Made by a program: the position numbers and the translations under genes
From: Pedobacter frigiditerrae
GTDB lineage: Bacteria > Bacteroidota > Bacteroidia > Sphingobacteriales > Sphingobacteriaceae
NCBI RefSeq assembly: GCF_004331645.1
Contig: NZ_SJSK01000001.1
Coordinates: 1,612,001 to 1,676,000, forward strand
Reading direction: 5' to 3'
Length of the DNA: 64,000 bases
Part shown: positions 34,420-41,938 of the stretch, piece after piece
How positions within the stretch are numbered: position 1 is the stretch's first letter
Layout of the letters: the number at the start of each line of letters is the position of its first letter
The notes under the pieces: generated by a model
What the model was told of the DNA's origin: nothing
Databases searched by the model: none
The model's input: the letters and a program-made list of their open reading frames with translations, nothing else

Positions 34420-34435
34420 TGTGATGTAGGTCACG
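34420..34435. promoter_or_regulatory. Crp/Fnr-type palindrome 2
   Basis: TGTGA-tgtagg-TCACG differs from the E. coli Crp consensus arms by one base. It is centred 36-37 bases from palindrome 1 and about 60 bases before the YceI start. The two sites share GTGATGTANNTCAC. A weak TACTTTG element follows at about 34459, as expected for an activated promoter. Confidence 0.6.
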
Positions 34436-34488
34436 CCCCCACCTGAAAAATCCTGCCGTACTTTGTGTTGTAATTAAACATAAAGAAA

Positions 34489-35025
34489 ATGAAAAATCAA
34501 AAATTTGAAGTGCTAAATGCACAAAGCAAAATTCACTGGGTAGGTAAAAAAGTAACAGGTGCACATGATGGTACGATCGAAATCAAAGAAGGAGAACTTA
34601 TTTTAAACGATGGTCAATTGAGTGGTGGTAAATTCATAATTGACACTACATCAATCATCATACTTGACGTAATCGATCCTACAACTAATGCACAATTTGC
34701 AGGTCACCTTGCATCTGACGATTTCTTCTCTAGTCAAAAATTTCCAGAAGCTACGCTAGAAATCAACTCTGTTTTAGGTAAACATATCGAGGGTAACCTA
34801 ACTATAAAAGGTATTACACATGCTATTGGTTTTGATGCAGAAATTAACACCAATGGAGATTTGTTAACAGCGACAGGTAAGCTAATCATCGACCGTACTA
34901 AATATGAAATGAGGTTTCGCTCAGGTAATTTTTTTATGGATTTGGGTGATACTTTAATCTACAATGACTTTGAACTAAATGTAAGTTTAACCGCTAAAGA
35001 GGTAAGTGAAACCATTTTAGCCTAA
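34489..35025 (+). CDS. YceI family lipocalin-like protein
   Basis: This 178-residue protein has the YceI beta-barrel pattern: SKIHWVGKKVTGAHDGTIEI near the start, GGKFIIDTTSI, the hallmark FPEATLEIN, and ITHAIGFDAEI. YceI proteins bind isoprenoid-like lipids. Unlike most relatives it has no signal peptide, so it seems cytoplasmic. It is the first gene of a five-gene operon that follows two Crp-type palindromes. The tautomerase gene starts 11 bases after it. Confidence 0.9.
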   Translation: MKNQKFEVLNAQSKIHWVGKKVTGAHDGTIEIKEGELILNDGQLSGGKFIIDTTSIIILDVIDPTTNAQFAGHLASDDFFSSQKFPEATLEINSVLGKHIEGNLTIKGITHAIGFDAEINTNGDLLTATGKLIIDRTKYEMRFRSGNFFMDLGDTLIYNDFELNVSLTAKEVSETILA

Positions 35026-35036
35026 AAATTATAGCC

Positions 35037-35255
35037 ATGCCATATATAAAAATAGAAGTAACTCGTGAAGGAGTTACAAGGGAGCAAAAACAAGCTTTAA
35101 TTAAAGGTGTAACAGATTTAATGACAACTGTTTTAAATAAAGATCCACAATTAACTTCTGTTGTAATTCAAGAGATTGACTTAGATGATTGGGGACATGC
35201 CGGAGAACAGGTATCTGTATTGAGAGAAAAAGGTATTACAGCAGAAAAAAAATAA
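35037..35255 (+). CDS. 4-oxalocrotonate tautomerase-like protein
   Basis: A 72-residue tautomerase subunit with the catalytic N-terminal proline exposed after Met removal (MPYIKIEVTREG) and the family segment QKQALIKGVTDLMTTVL. It probably forms hexamers and catalyses keto-enol tautomerisation of a small 2-oxo acid, or has lost a metabolic role. It lies 11 bases after YceI and 4 bases before the SDR gene. Confidence 0.88.
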   Translation: MPYIKIEVTREGVTREQKQALIKGVTDLMTTVLNKDPQLTSVVIQEIDLDDWGHAGEQVSVLREKGITAEKK

Positions 35256-35259
35256 GGCG

Positions 35260-35994
35260 ATGAAAAAGCAAACTATAATTGTTACCGGTGCCTCATCTGG
35301 TATAGGTAAAGAAATAGCTCATGATTTTTTAACCAAGGGTGATAATGTAGTCATCAATTCATCAAGTGCTGAGAAATTGAAAGACGTTTATCAAGAATTA
35401 GGGGGCGGAGAAAACTTAGCGATGGTTGCTGGCGATGTAAGCAAGAAAAAAACTGGGGAGCAACTTTTAGCTACTGCCATTGCAAAATTCGGCTCAGTAG
35501 ATGTATTAGTGAATAATGCTGGTATTTTCGAGACGAAACCATTTTTAGAAGTAGATGAAGCTTACCTAGACAAATTTTTAGGCACAAACTTGAAAGGTAC
35601 ATTTTTTACTACCCAAGCTATAATTCCTCAAATGATTAAACAAAAAGGTGGAGTAATCATAAATATCGGTACGCCATTGGTTAACCATGCGCTAGGAGGT
35701 GCAAATATTACTGCGCAAATGGCTTCTAAAGGAGGAGTTCACGCGCTAACTTTACAGTTAGCAGCAGAATTTGGTAAAAACAATATCAGGGTTAATACCA
35801 TTGCACCTGGCACAATCCGTACACCAATGCACGGAGATAGGGTAGATGAAAGTGCAGGGCTACACCTGTTAAACCGTGTGGGAGAAGTGCAAGATATTGC
35901 AGAAATGGTTTATACTGTAGCCAAAAGTAATTTTATTAGTGGTGCTACCATTAATGTAGATGGAGGTATGGGAGCCGGACATCACTTAAATTAA
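35260..35994 (+). CDS. Short-chain dehydrogenase/reductase with a divergent active site
   Basis: This 244-residue classical SDR has an intact cofactor site (TGASSGIGKEIA, residues 9-20, and NNAGIF at 85-90) and the VNTIAPGTIRTPM segment. The catalytic tetrad is incomplete: Asn 110 and Lys 157 are present, but the Tyr position reads Gln (TAQMASKGG, Gln 153) and the Ser position falls in NIGTP, with no serine. Some database SDRs share the SKGG-type segment without Tyr, so this may be a natural subfamily with another mechanism or a non-catalytic role. It is co-transcribed with a tautomerase and an NTF2-like gene (1-base gap). Confidence 0.87.
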   Translation: MKKQTIIVTGASSGIGKEIAHDFLTKGDNVVINSSSAEKLKDVYQELGGGENLAMVAGDVSKKKTGEQLLATAIAKFGSVDVLVNNAGIFETKPFLEVDEAYLDKFLGTNLKGTFFTTQAIIPQMIKQKGGVIINIGTPLVNHALGGANITAQMASKGGVHALTLQLAAEFGKNNIRVNTIAPGTIRTPMHGDRVDESAGLHLLNRVGEVQDIAEMVYTVAKSNFISGATINVDGGMGAGHHLN

Positions 35995-35995
35995 T

Positions 35996-36448
35996 ATGAA
36001 AACGCTTTTATTAACTGCTATTCTATTTTGGGCAATGCTGTTATCAAAAGCACAAAATTCAAAGAAAATGGAAAATAATCAGCAAGATTTAATAGCAATA
36101 ACAGAGGTGCTAGAAAAATATTACTTCAAAGGAATTTACGAGGGTGATGTAAACAAATTAAAACAGGCCTTATATCCCGGCACTTTATTATTTGGTGATG
36201 TAAAGGGGGAGCCTTATGCAAAAACACTCGATCAGTACCTCTATGGAGTACAACAACGTCAAAGTCCAAAAGATTCTGGCAAATTATTTAAAGGAAGAAT
36301 TATATCAATTAACATAGTTAATTCTATTGCCATAGCGAGGGTTCAGGTTAAAATGTATGATTTTAATTACACTGACTTGCTATCTTTTCATAAATTGGAT
36401 AATCGTTGGTTCATTGTAAATAAGATGTTTACAGATATTGCCAACTAA
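35996..36448 (+). CDS. NTF2-like (lumazine-binding-type) secreted protein
   Basis: This 150-residue protein has a signal peptide (MKTLLLTAILFWAMLLSKA) and an NTF2-like domain with VLEKYYFKGIYEGDVNKLKQ, KGRIISINIVNSIAIARV and WFIVNKMF. It is a paralogue of the protein at 29209-29751. It could be a periplasmic binding protein; no catalytic residue pattern is evident. It lies one base after the SDR stop and 11 bases before the nitronate monooxygenase-like gene. Confidence 0.8.
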   Translation: MKTLLLTAILFWAMLLSKAQNSKKMENNQQDLIAITEVLEKYYFKGIYEGDVNKLKQALYPGTLLFGDVKGEPYAKTLDQYLYGVQQRQSPKDSGKLFKGRIISINIVNSIAIARVQVKMYDFNYTDLLSFHKLDNRWFIVNKMFTDIAN

Positions 36449-36459
36449 ATTTTAAAATC

Positions 36460-37546
36460 ATGTGGTATCAAACAAAAGCATCCAAAATACTAGGTATTCA
36501 ATATCCTATTTTGCAAGGTCCATTCGGTGGTAATCTCTCTTCGGTTGAACTAGTGTCAATTGTATCTAATGCAGGTGGGCTAGGTGGCTACGGAGCATAT
36601 ACATTAAGTCCAGAAGAGATTATTCAAGTTGACGAGCAAATTAAGGCGTCAACAAATAAACCTTATAACTTCAATTTGTGGGCATCAGATACAGACGCTG
36701 TAGATGGCACAGTATCAGATGAAGAATTTAAGAATGCAGAAAGATTATTCAAACCTTATTTTGATGAATTGGGAATCGCATTGCCAGAAAAACCAGCGCC
36801 ATTTAAATCCCGATTTGAAAATCAGGTAGAGGTGATCCTTCATCAAAAACCTCCAGTGTTTAGCTTTATGTTTGGTGTGCCATCAGCAGATATTCTTGAA
36901 CAATGTCATAGATTGGGTATAATTACAATTGGAGCTGCAACCACACTGGATGAGGCAATTACATTAGAATCTGCAGGTGTTGATTTGATAATTGCTTCAG
37001 GTTTTGAGGCAGGAGGGCATCGCCCCTCTTTTCTTACATCGGCAGAATCATCTACTACCGGAACTTTTGTATTGCTACAACTGATTAAAGAAAAGGTAAA
37101 AACTCCAATTATAGCTGCCGGCGGTATTGCAAATGGTAAAGGGGGTTGCTGCGGCGCTAGTACTTGGTGCTGATGCCGCCCAGATTGGTACGGCTTTCTT
37201 GGCTACCGATGAATCTAATGCTACTGCTAAGCATAAACAAATGCTGTTTTCTGATGAGGCAAGGTACACAACTTTATCAAGAGCTTTTACAGGAAGGCTA
37301 GGTAGAGGAATTACTAGCCGAGTTGCTAAGGACCTAATTCATCAAGAGAAAGATTTTTTACCCTTTCCATTACAAACACAATATATGTCGCATTTAAGAA
37401 AAGCCGCTTTTGAACAAGAAAAATGGGATATGATTTTATTCTGGGGTGGACAAATTGCGCCATTACTAAAACACAAAAAAGCTGGCGATTTAATGAACTC
37501 TATAATCGAAGAAACAACTACTTACTTTAAGCAACTGAAAGCATAA
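36460..37546 (+). pseudogene. Nitronate monooxygenase family flavoprotein, interrupted by a frameshift
   Basis: The first frame (36460-37173) encodes a NMO/2-nitropropane dioxygenase start: KILGIQYPILQGPFGGNLSS, VFSFMFGVPS, and GVDLIIASGFEAGGHR. It then runs into nonsense after IAAGGIANGKG. The correct continuation (VAAALVLGADAAQIGTAFLA) is in the next frame, overlapping from 37127 to the stop at 37546. Removing one G from the GGGGG run at 37141-37145 restores a single protein of 361 residues of normal length. It is therefore either a recent frameshift mutation or a homopolymer sequencing error. It is the last gene of the YceI operon. Confidence 0.85.
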
Positions 37547-37824
37547 TATTGAAGCTAACTACAGCTTCTTGATCTGCAATAAGAAAAGTTTGTCAAAGAA
37601 TTTTTAAAACGATATAAAGCTTGTTAAGCTTTTGTACAAGATTGTAAATATTGAGATAACAATTGCATTTCACTATCAATTACTTTGTTGCAAACAGAAA
37701 GTGATAGCTGTTTTTCCAGAAAAGAAGCTGTCAAATAAAGTGCGCAATTTGAACGTATTATAAGTTTAAACAAATAAATAGTGATTGGGTCTCTCTAGCA
37801 ATTAAAACACTCGATTTCCTTTGT
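37547..37824. other. AT-rich intergenic stretch without a recognisable gene
   Basis: No convincing reading frame, tRNA or promoter was seen here. Short complementary pieces exist (for example around AAGCTTGTTAAGCTT at about 37617-37631) but no extended structure. Confidence 0.5.
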
Positions 37825-37960
37825 TCTCTTTTGTATCTGCTTCGCAAAAGAGTGTTAAAAGGTTAACCTTTGCGACGGACTTTGGTCGGGGTTAGTTCGG
37901 ACTTTGTTCGGACTTATGACAATTGAATCCGACCAAACTGCGTCTCAAGTCCGAATGAAC
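37825..37960 (+). other. Structured non-coding segment with interleaved complementary repeats
   Basis: CTCTTTTG and CAAAAGAG form a hairpin near 37828-37854, then AAGGTTAACCTT is a palindrome at about 37859-37870. After it come TTTGGTCGG (37881-37889), TTCGGACTT twice (37896-37904 and 37907-37915), CCGACCAAA (37929-37937) and AAGTCCGAA (37947-37955). The complementary blocks are in the order A, B, B, A', B', which would allow a pseudoknot in RNA. No reading frame accounts for the pattern. Function unknown. Confidence 0.45.
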
Positions 37961-38093
37961 TTAGTCTTAATAGTTAAGCTGGTATTAACCTTTTATGATG
38001 CCTTCCATAATCATGTAGATTTAGCTTTTAATTGTTGTTACATCTTTTTAGTTGTAAACTGGATTTGCACCACATTATTTTGGTTAAACCACT

Positions 38094-38230
38094 AGTAACG
38101 AAAGTGCCTTTTTCGTTTAGTGTAGCCGAAGAACAAGATTGAAGTAAATAGCCCCATGGGGGTTCCTTTGGTCCGGGATTATCCCTCTAAAAAGAGCTTT
38201 AAATCTGCTTTTTTCAAATCTTCCAATTAA
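38094..38230 (+). repeat. Interspersed repeat, copy C (diverged)
   Basis: It shares with copies A and B the order AACGAAA...CCTTTTT, AAGATTGAAGT(A/G)ATAGC and CTGCTTTTTTCAAATCTT, but has a different interior (CCCCATGGGGG palindrome, GGGATTATCCC). It lies in the 760-base gap between the NMO pseudogene and the small gene at 38309. Confidence 0.55.
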
Positions 38231-38257
38231 ACTTAACAGGAAATTAACATATACCGT

Positions 38258-38289
38258 TTTGGTTTTTGGTATATAAAAGCCTATATTTG
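38258..38289 (+). promoter_or_regulatory. Promoter of the 36-codon gene
   Basis: TTTG (38258-38261), a 20-base spacer and TATATTTG (38282-38289) match the Bacteroidota primary promoter. The predicted start of transcription lies about 15 bases before the ATG at 38309. Confidence 0.65.
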
Positions 38290-38308
38290 CATATTAATCA
38301 TCATAATT

Positions 38309-38419
38309 ATGAGTCAAGAGATATTAGAAGTTTCGGTAATGGTTGATGAGCAATTTGATATGAAGTTTAACTGGCTGGAAGGTACTTTTGGATTAATCCT
38401 TAAAATTTTTGGCAAATAA
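38309..38419 (+). CDS. Putative small protein, 36 residues
   Basis: An ATG just downstream of a good promoter opens a 36-codon frame ending in TAA. The first half is acidic (MSQEILEVSVMVDEQFDMKF) and the second half ends in an amphipathic, mostly hydrophobic helix (GTFGLILKIFGK). Such a tail could attach to the membrane. I recognise no family. The alternative is that the promoter drives a small RNA and the frame is incidental. No other gene lies between the repeat C and rlmD. Confidence 0.45.
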   Translation: MSQEILEVSVMVDEQFDMKFNWLEGTFGLILKIFGK

Positions 38420-38551
38420 ACCAATAACTAATTGTTCAATACTAACGAGTTGCCAAAGCCCGAAAGGAAGTCTATGCTCTATTATTTAGTAGCAATTTAT
38501 TTTTACTCATAGTCTAATATCTCACTTCTCCATACTCACATCTCTTTTTAC

Positions 38552-38559
38552 TATCTTTG
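38552..38559 (+). promoter_or_regulatory. -7 box immediately before rlmD
   Basis: TATCTTTG ends 5 bases before the rlmD ATG at 38565, which would place transcription start at or next to the start codon. No TTTG is found 19 bases upstream. Confidence 0.4.
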
Positions 38560-38564
38560 CACCA

Positions 38565-39995
38565 ATGAGTAGAAACAGAAAAAATGCTGAGCCAATCCGT
38601 ATTTCGGGATTAAGCATTATTGATATTGCAGAAGAAGGAAAAGGTGTAGGCAAAGCCGATGAGTTAGTGATTTTCGTTGACAAAGCCGTTCCTGGTGATG
38701 TGGTGGATATACGTGTAGTAAAAAAGAAAAAGAATTTTGCAGAAGCAATCATTGAAAATGTACAGACAAAATCAGAATATCGTGTAGATCCATTCTGTAG
38801 TCATTTTGGTACTTGCGGCGGTTGTAAATGGCAACATATGGATTATGATGCGCAATTGCGTTTCAAACAAAAGAATGTTGAAGCAGCCTTACAACGTTTG
38901 GCAAAAATTGATACCTCTGCAATGGAGCCAATTTTAGGTTCGGCAACAAATAGATATTACAGAAATAAATTAGAATATACTTTTTCAAATAAACGTTGGT
39001 TAAATTCAACGGATATGGAGTTTGAGGCTGAAGGAAGAGAAATGAATGCCTTGGGTTTTCACGTTCCCTTACGTTTTGATAAAATTCTAGACATAGAGCA
39101 TTGTTATTTACAAGCCGAACCAAGCAATAGCTTGCGATTAAGAGTTCGTGAATATGCCTTAAAAAACGATATTAGTTTTTATGATTTACGTAATCACGAA
39201 GGTGCATTAAGAAACTTAATCATCAGAACATCTTCAACAGGAGAAGTCATGGTGGTGGTTGTTTTCGCTTATGCAGAGCAAGAACAAATTAATGGGTTAA
39301 TGGAACATTTAAAAGTTTCATTCCCAGAAATTACAGCCTTGCTTTACATCGAAAATCAAAAGAAAAATGATACTATTTTTGATCAAGAGGTTATTACTTA
39401 TGCAGGCAGAGGTCATATTTTTGAGCAAATGCAGGTTGATAACGGCCTGGTAAAGTTTAAAATTGGTGCTAAATCATTCTATCAAACTAATTCAGATCAA
39501 GCTTACGAATTATATAAGATAACCAAAGAGTTTGCAGATTTTAAAGGTGACGAATTGGTTTACGATTTATATACAGGTGCAGGTACCATTGCGAATTTCG
39601 TGGCAGGAAACGTTAAACAGGTTGTGGGTATAGAATATGTGCCAACGGCGATTGAAGATGCAAAGTTTAATTCTGAACTAAACGGAATTAATAATACCAT
39701 TTTTTACGCTGGTGACATGAAAGATATTTTAACAGGTCATTTTATTGCAGAACACGGTAAACCTGATGTGGTAATTACAGACCCGCCGAGAGCTGGAATG
39801 CATACTGATGTGGTAGAACGTTTATTGGAAATGGAAGCTGAAAAAATAGTTTATGTAAGTTGCAATGCAGCCACGCAAGCGAGAGATTTAGCTTTATTGA
39901 AAGAAAAATACGATGCAGTGCGTATTAAACCTGTTGATATGTTTCCACACACACAGCATGTAGAAAATGTAGTTTTATTAAAACTAAGGCCATGA
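38565..39995 (+). CDS. rlmD: 23S rRNA (uracil-C5)-methyltransferase, RlmD/TrmA family
   Basis: This 476-residue SAM-dependent enzyme methylates a uracil in 23S rRNA. It has an N-terminal TRAM domain (GKADELVIFVDKAVPGDVVD), the [4Fe-4S] cysteine pattern CSHFGTCGGCKW, the SAM motif VYDLYTGAGTIANF, ITDPPRAGMH, and the catalytic Cys region YVSCNAATQARDL. The Fe-S cluster and length favour RlmD-type over TrmA. The start is near a -7 box, possibly giving a leaderless message. The last codon overlaps the next gene (ATGA). Confidence 0.9.
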   Translation: MSRNRKNAEPIRISGLSIIDIAEEGKGVGKADELVIFVDKAVPGDVVDIRVVKKKKNFAEAIIENVQTKSEYRVDPFCSHFGTCGGCKWQHMDYDAQLRFKQKNVEAALQRLAKIDTSAMEPILGSATNRYYRNKLEYTFSNKRWLNSTDMEFEAEGREMNALGFHVPLRFDKILDIEHCYLQAEPSNSLRLRVREYALKNDISFYDLRNHEGALRNLIIRTSSTGEVMVVVVFAYAEQEQINGLMEHLKVSFPEITALLYIENQKKNDTIFDQEVITYAGRGHIFEQMQVDNGLVKFKIGAKSFYQTNSDQAYELYKITKEFADFKGDELVYDLYTGAGTIANFVAGNVKQVVGIEYVPTAIEDAKFNSELNGINNTIFYAGDMKDILTGHFIAEHGKPDVVITDPPRAGMHTDVVERLLEMEAEKIVYVSCNAATQARDLALLKEKYDAVRIKPVDMFPHTQHVENVVLLKLRP

Positions 39996-40558
39996 ACAAA
40001 ATCTGGATCTATTTCTTAGCTTTCGCTGTATTAGCTGCTTGCAAAGGCAAGGTTAAAACAGAAGAAAAAACTGATGTGCAGATTGATTCTCCAAAAGTGA
40101 AAATCGACGTAGATACAACAAAGCAAGAGATAGATACGGTATTAATAGCCGCAACAGACACCGCATTTGTGGTTAAGGATAAATTGATTAAAGACGACAT
40201 TGGCGATAAACGCAAGGAATACATCATTAACGTTTTCTTTAGTAATGCCAAGTTTCCAAAACTGACTTACAAAAATGCTATCGGAGCAGATTTAGCTTGG
40301 GCGGGAGATTTAAATGGTGATGGAGTTCAGGAATTGTTGTTGAGACCAGATTGGTTTAGCAGTTGTTGGGCCAGCATAAATCTATTTTCCCTAAAAGGAA
40401 ATAAATGGAAATTGATAAAAAAAGGAAGTATGTATTTCTGTTCAGATGAATATCCATTGCCAAAAAGAGTGGTTAAAACTGAAACAGGTTTTGGTTTATT
40501 AACGGATAGTTTGGCAGAAGATAAATTTATTACCCTTAAAAGAGAGATTAAGTTTTAA
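39992..40558 (+). CDS. Lipoprotein of unknown function
   Basis: A 188-residue lipoprotein (FAVLAACKGK, Cys about residue 17). Lys/Asp/Thr-rich low-complexity sequence follows to about residue 75. Then comes a domain with DLAWAGDLNGDGVQELLLRP, a DxDGDG-type calcium-loop resemblance typical of FG-GAP/VCBS-like proteins, and WKLIKKGSMYFCSDEYPLP with a possible disulfide (Cys in SSCW and FCSD). Its start overlaps the rlmD stop by 4 bases, and the next gene follows after 4 bases. I do not recognise the family. Confidence 0.75.
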   Translation: MNKIWIYFLAFAVLAACKGKVKTEEKTDVQIDSPKVKIDVDTTKQEIDTVLIAATDTAFVVKDKLIKDDIGDKRKEYIINVFFSNAKFPKLTYKNAIGADLAWAGDLNGDGVQELLLRPDWFSSCWASINLFSLKGNKWKLIKKGSMYFCSDEYPLPKRVVKTETGFGLLTDSLAEDKFITLKREIKF

Positions 40559-40562
40559 GAAT

Positions 40563-40976
40563 ATGGAGAGTGAAGAGTTATTGGGCAATTTAAGCTCAGA
40601 TGAAAATGGTGCACCAAAAAAGGAAAAGAAAAGTCCACTGGTTAGTTTGGAGAAAGATTTAACATTCTATGCTGATTCGATAAAAGAAGTAGCTGTAGAA
40701 ATAATGATGGAAGGAATTTCATTAAATCCGATTTTCATTGCACACCAACACGAAGTAAGCATCGGCGAAATTATTTTAAACAGGTCCGATTTAAATACCG
40801 ATTGGACTATCCAGGCTTCAACATTAGAAGAGTTTATACAAAAGGGAATTATTCATCCTGATAAGAAAGAACAGTTTTTAAAGACTTACAAAAAACCAGA
40901 AAATTACATGTGCGTTTTTGTGATTGTGCCAGAAGGAGCAAACTTTATTTACTATCCTTATCCTAAGGAGAAGTAA
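40563..40976 (+). CDS. Conserved hypothetical cytoplasmic protein
   Basis: This 137-residue protein has a charged N-terminus without signal (GAPKKEKKSPLVSLEKDL) and an alpha/beta body with ISLNPIFIAHQHEVSIGEII and a C-terminal FVIVPEGANFIYYPYP. No motif gives a function. Operon with rlmD and the lipoprotein gene by tight spacing. Confidence 0.75.
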   Translation: MESEELLGNLSSDENGAPKKEKKSPLVSLEKDLTFYADSIKEVAVEIMMEGISLNPIFIAHQHEVSIGEIILNRSDLNTDWTIQASTLEEFIQKGIIHPDKKEQFLKTYKKPENYMCVFVIVPEGANFIYYPYPKEK

Positions 40977-41013
40977 GAATTAGTTAATGATCCATCGATC
41001 ATCAGCAATTATT

Positions 41014-41058
41014 CAAGAAAAAATGAAAGCCAGTATTGCATCCACAACACTGGCTTTC
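41014..41058 (-). terminator. Terminator of the DUF2807 gene
   Basis: A 14-bp stem with one mismatch (41025-41038 with 41045-41058). On the minus strand it is followed by a T-rich run (complement of 41015-41023), as for an intrinsic terminator. It lies between convergent genes. Confidence 0.7.
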
Positions 41059-41086
41059 CGAAACTTAAAACTAAACTAAAAGAAGT

Positions 41087-41803
41087 CTAGTTAACGCGAC
41101 TAATATCACCACTCTTTGAAGAAGTAGTCTTCTTTAATGCCGCATTACCTTTATAATTAACATCGCTGCCACCACTAGCACCGGCTTCTAATCCTTTATT
41201 TACATATATATTGGCATCGCTGCCACCACTAACATTAACTTTTGCATAATTAACCATATATCCAAAAGCCTCGATATCGCTACCACCACTTGCAGCTGCA
41301 TTCATGTTTTCGCCATTTCCTTTTAATTCTGCATCACTACCACCACTAATGCTTAGGGTTAGGTCTTTTACAGTTAAAGTTAATTTCAAATCAGAGCCAC
41401 CACTAGCCTTTAAGTTTAGCAAGTCGGTTTTTAAAGTATTTTGAGTAAAAACATCGCTACCACCACTTGCAGTTAATTCTTTTAAAGATTTATAATTTAC
41501 ATATACTTTAATGCTTTGATTTTTAAATAATCTGCTCCAGTTAACGCCATCTTTATATTTTATCTTCACATCTGTGCCTGTCTGTTCTACAATAACATCT
41601 TTAATCAGATCGTCATCACCTTTAATAGTTAAAGTTTCAGTAGTTCCTTGTGTTAAATACAAATCAATTCCACTGCTAACAGTAATGCCATTAAAGTTTT
41701 TTACAGCAACATTTTTGCTGTTTTGTGCATTTGCAATACCATTTCCAGCTATAATTATCGATAAAGTAAGAGCGCTAGATTTAAGTACATTAATAAATTT
41801 CAT
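41087..41803 (-). CDS. Secreted DUF2807 (head GIN domain) protein
   Basis: A 238-residue protein with a signal peptide (SSALTLSIIIAGNGIANA). The N-terminal part has KNFNGITVSSGIDLYLTQG, the DUF2807 opening. From about residue 110 it contains six repeats of the motif SGGSD (at TASGGSD, KASGGSD, SISGGSD, AASGGSD, NVSGGSD, GASGGSD) at the turns of a predicted right-handed beta-helix. Function is unknown; relatives are abundant in Bacteroidota. A terminator follows. Confidence 0.88.
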   Translation of the reverse strand: MKFINVLKSSALTLSIIIAGNGIANAQNSKNVAVKNFNGITVSSGIDLYLTQGTTETLTIKGDDDLIKDVIVEQTGTDVKIKYKDGVNWSRLFKNQSIKVYVNYKSLKELTASGGSDVFTQNTLKTDLLNLKASGGSDLKLTLTVKDLTLSISGGSDAELKGNGENMNAAASGGSDIEAFGYMVNYAKVNVSGGSDANIYVNKGLEAGASGGSDVNYKGNAALKKTTSSKSGDISRVN

Positions 41804-41938
41804 ACAATTTTTGCTTTAGGGTTATAGTTATTAGACACATGAACAACACAAAACGTTGCAAAAAAATGAAAATATTTTTTTGTGTTTGTTTTTGAGGCTT
41901 AAAATCGTTCTTTTGCATAGCGATAATTGCCTTAGACT

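Noticed and set aside
37904..38095. Plus-strand frame of 63 codons over the structured segment
   Set aside because: It overlaps the interleaved repeats, has no promoter or family and a hydrophobic, Cys-rich translation that looks accidental.
28845..38230. Insertion sequence remnants
   Set aside because: The three repeat copies carry no transposase reading frame and no clear target duplication could be seen, so a classic IS is not supported.
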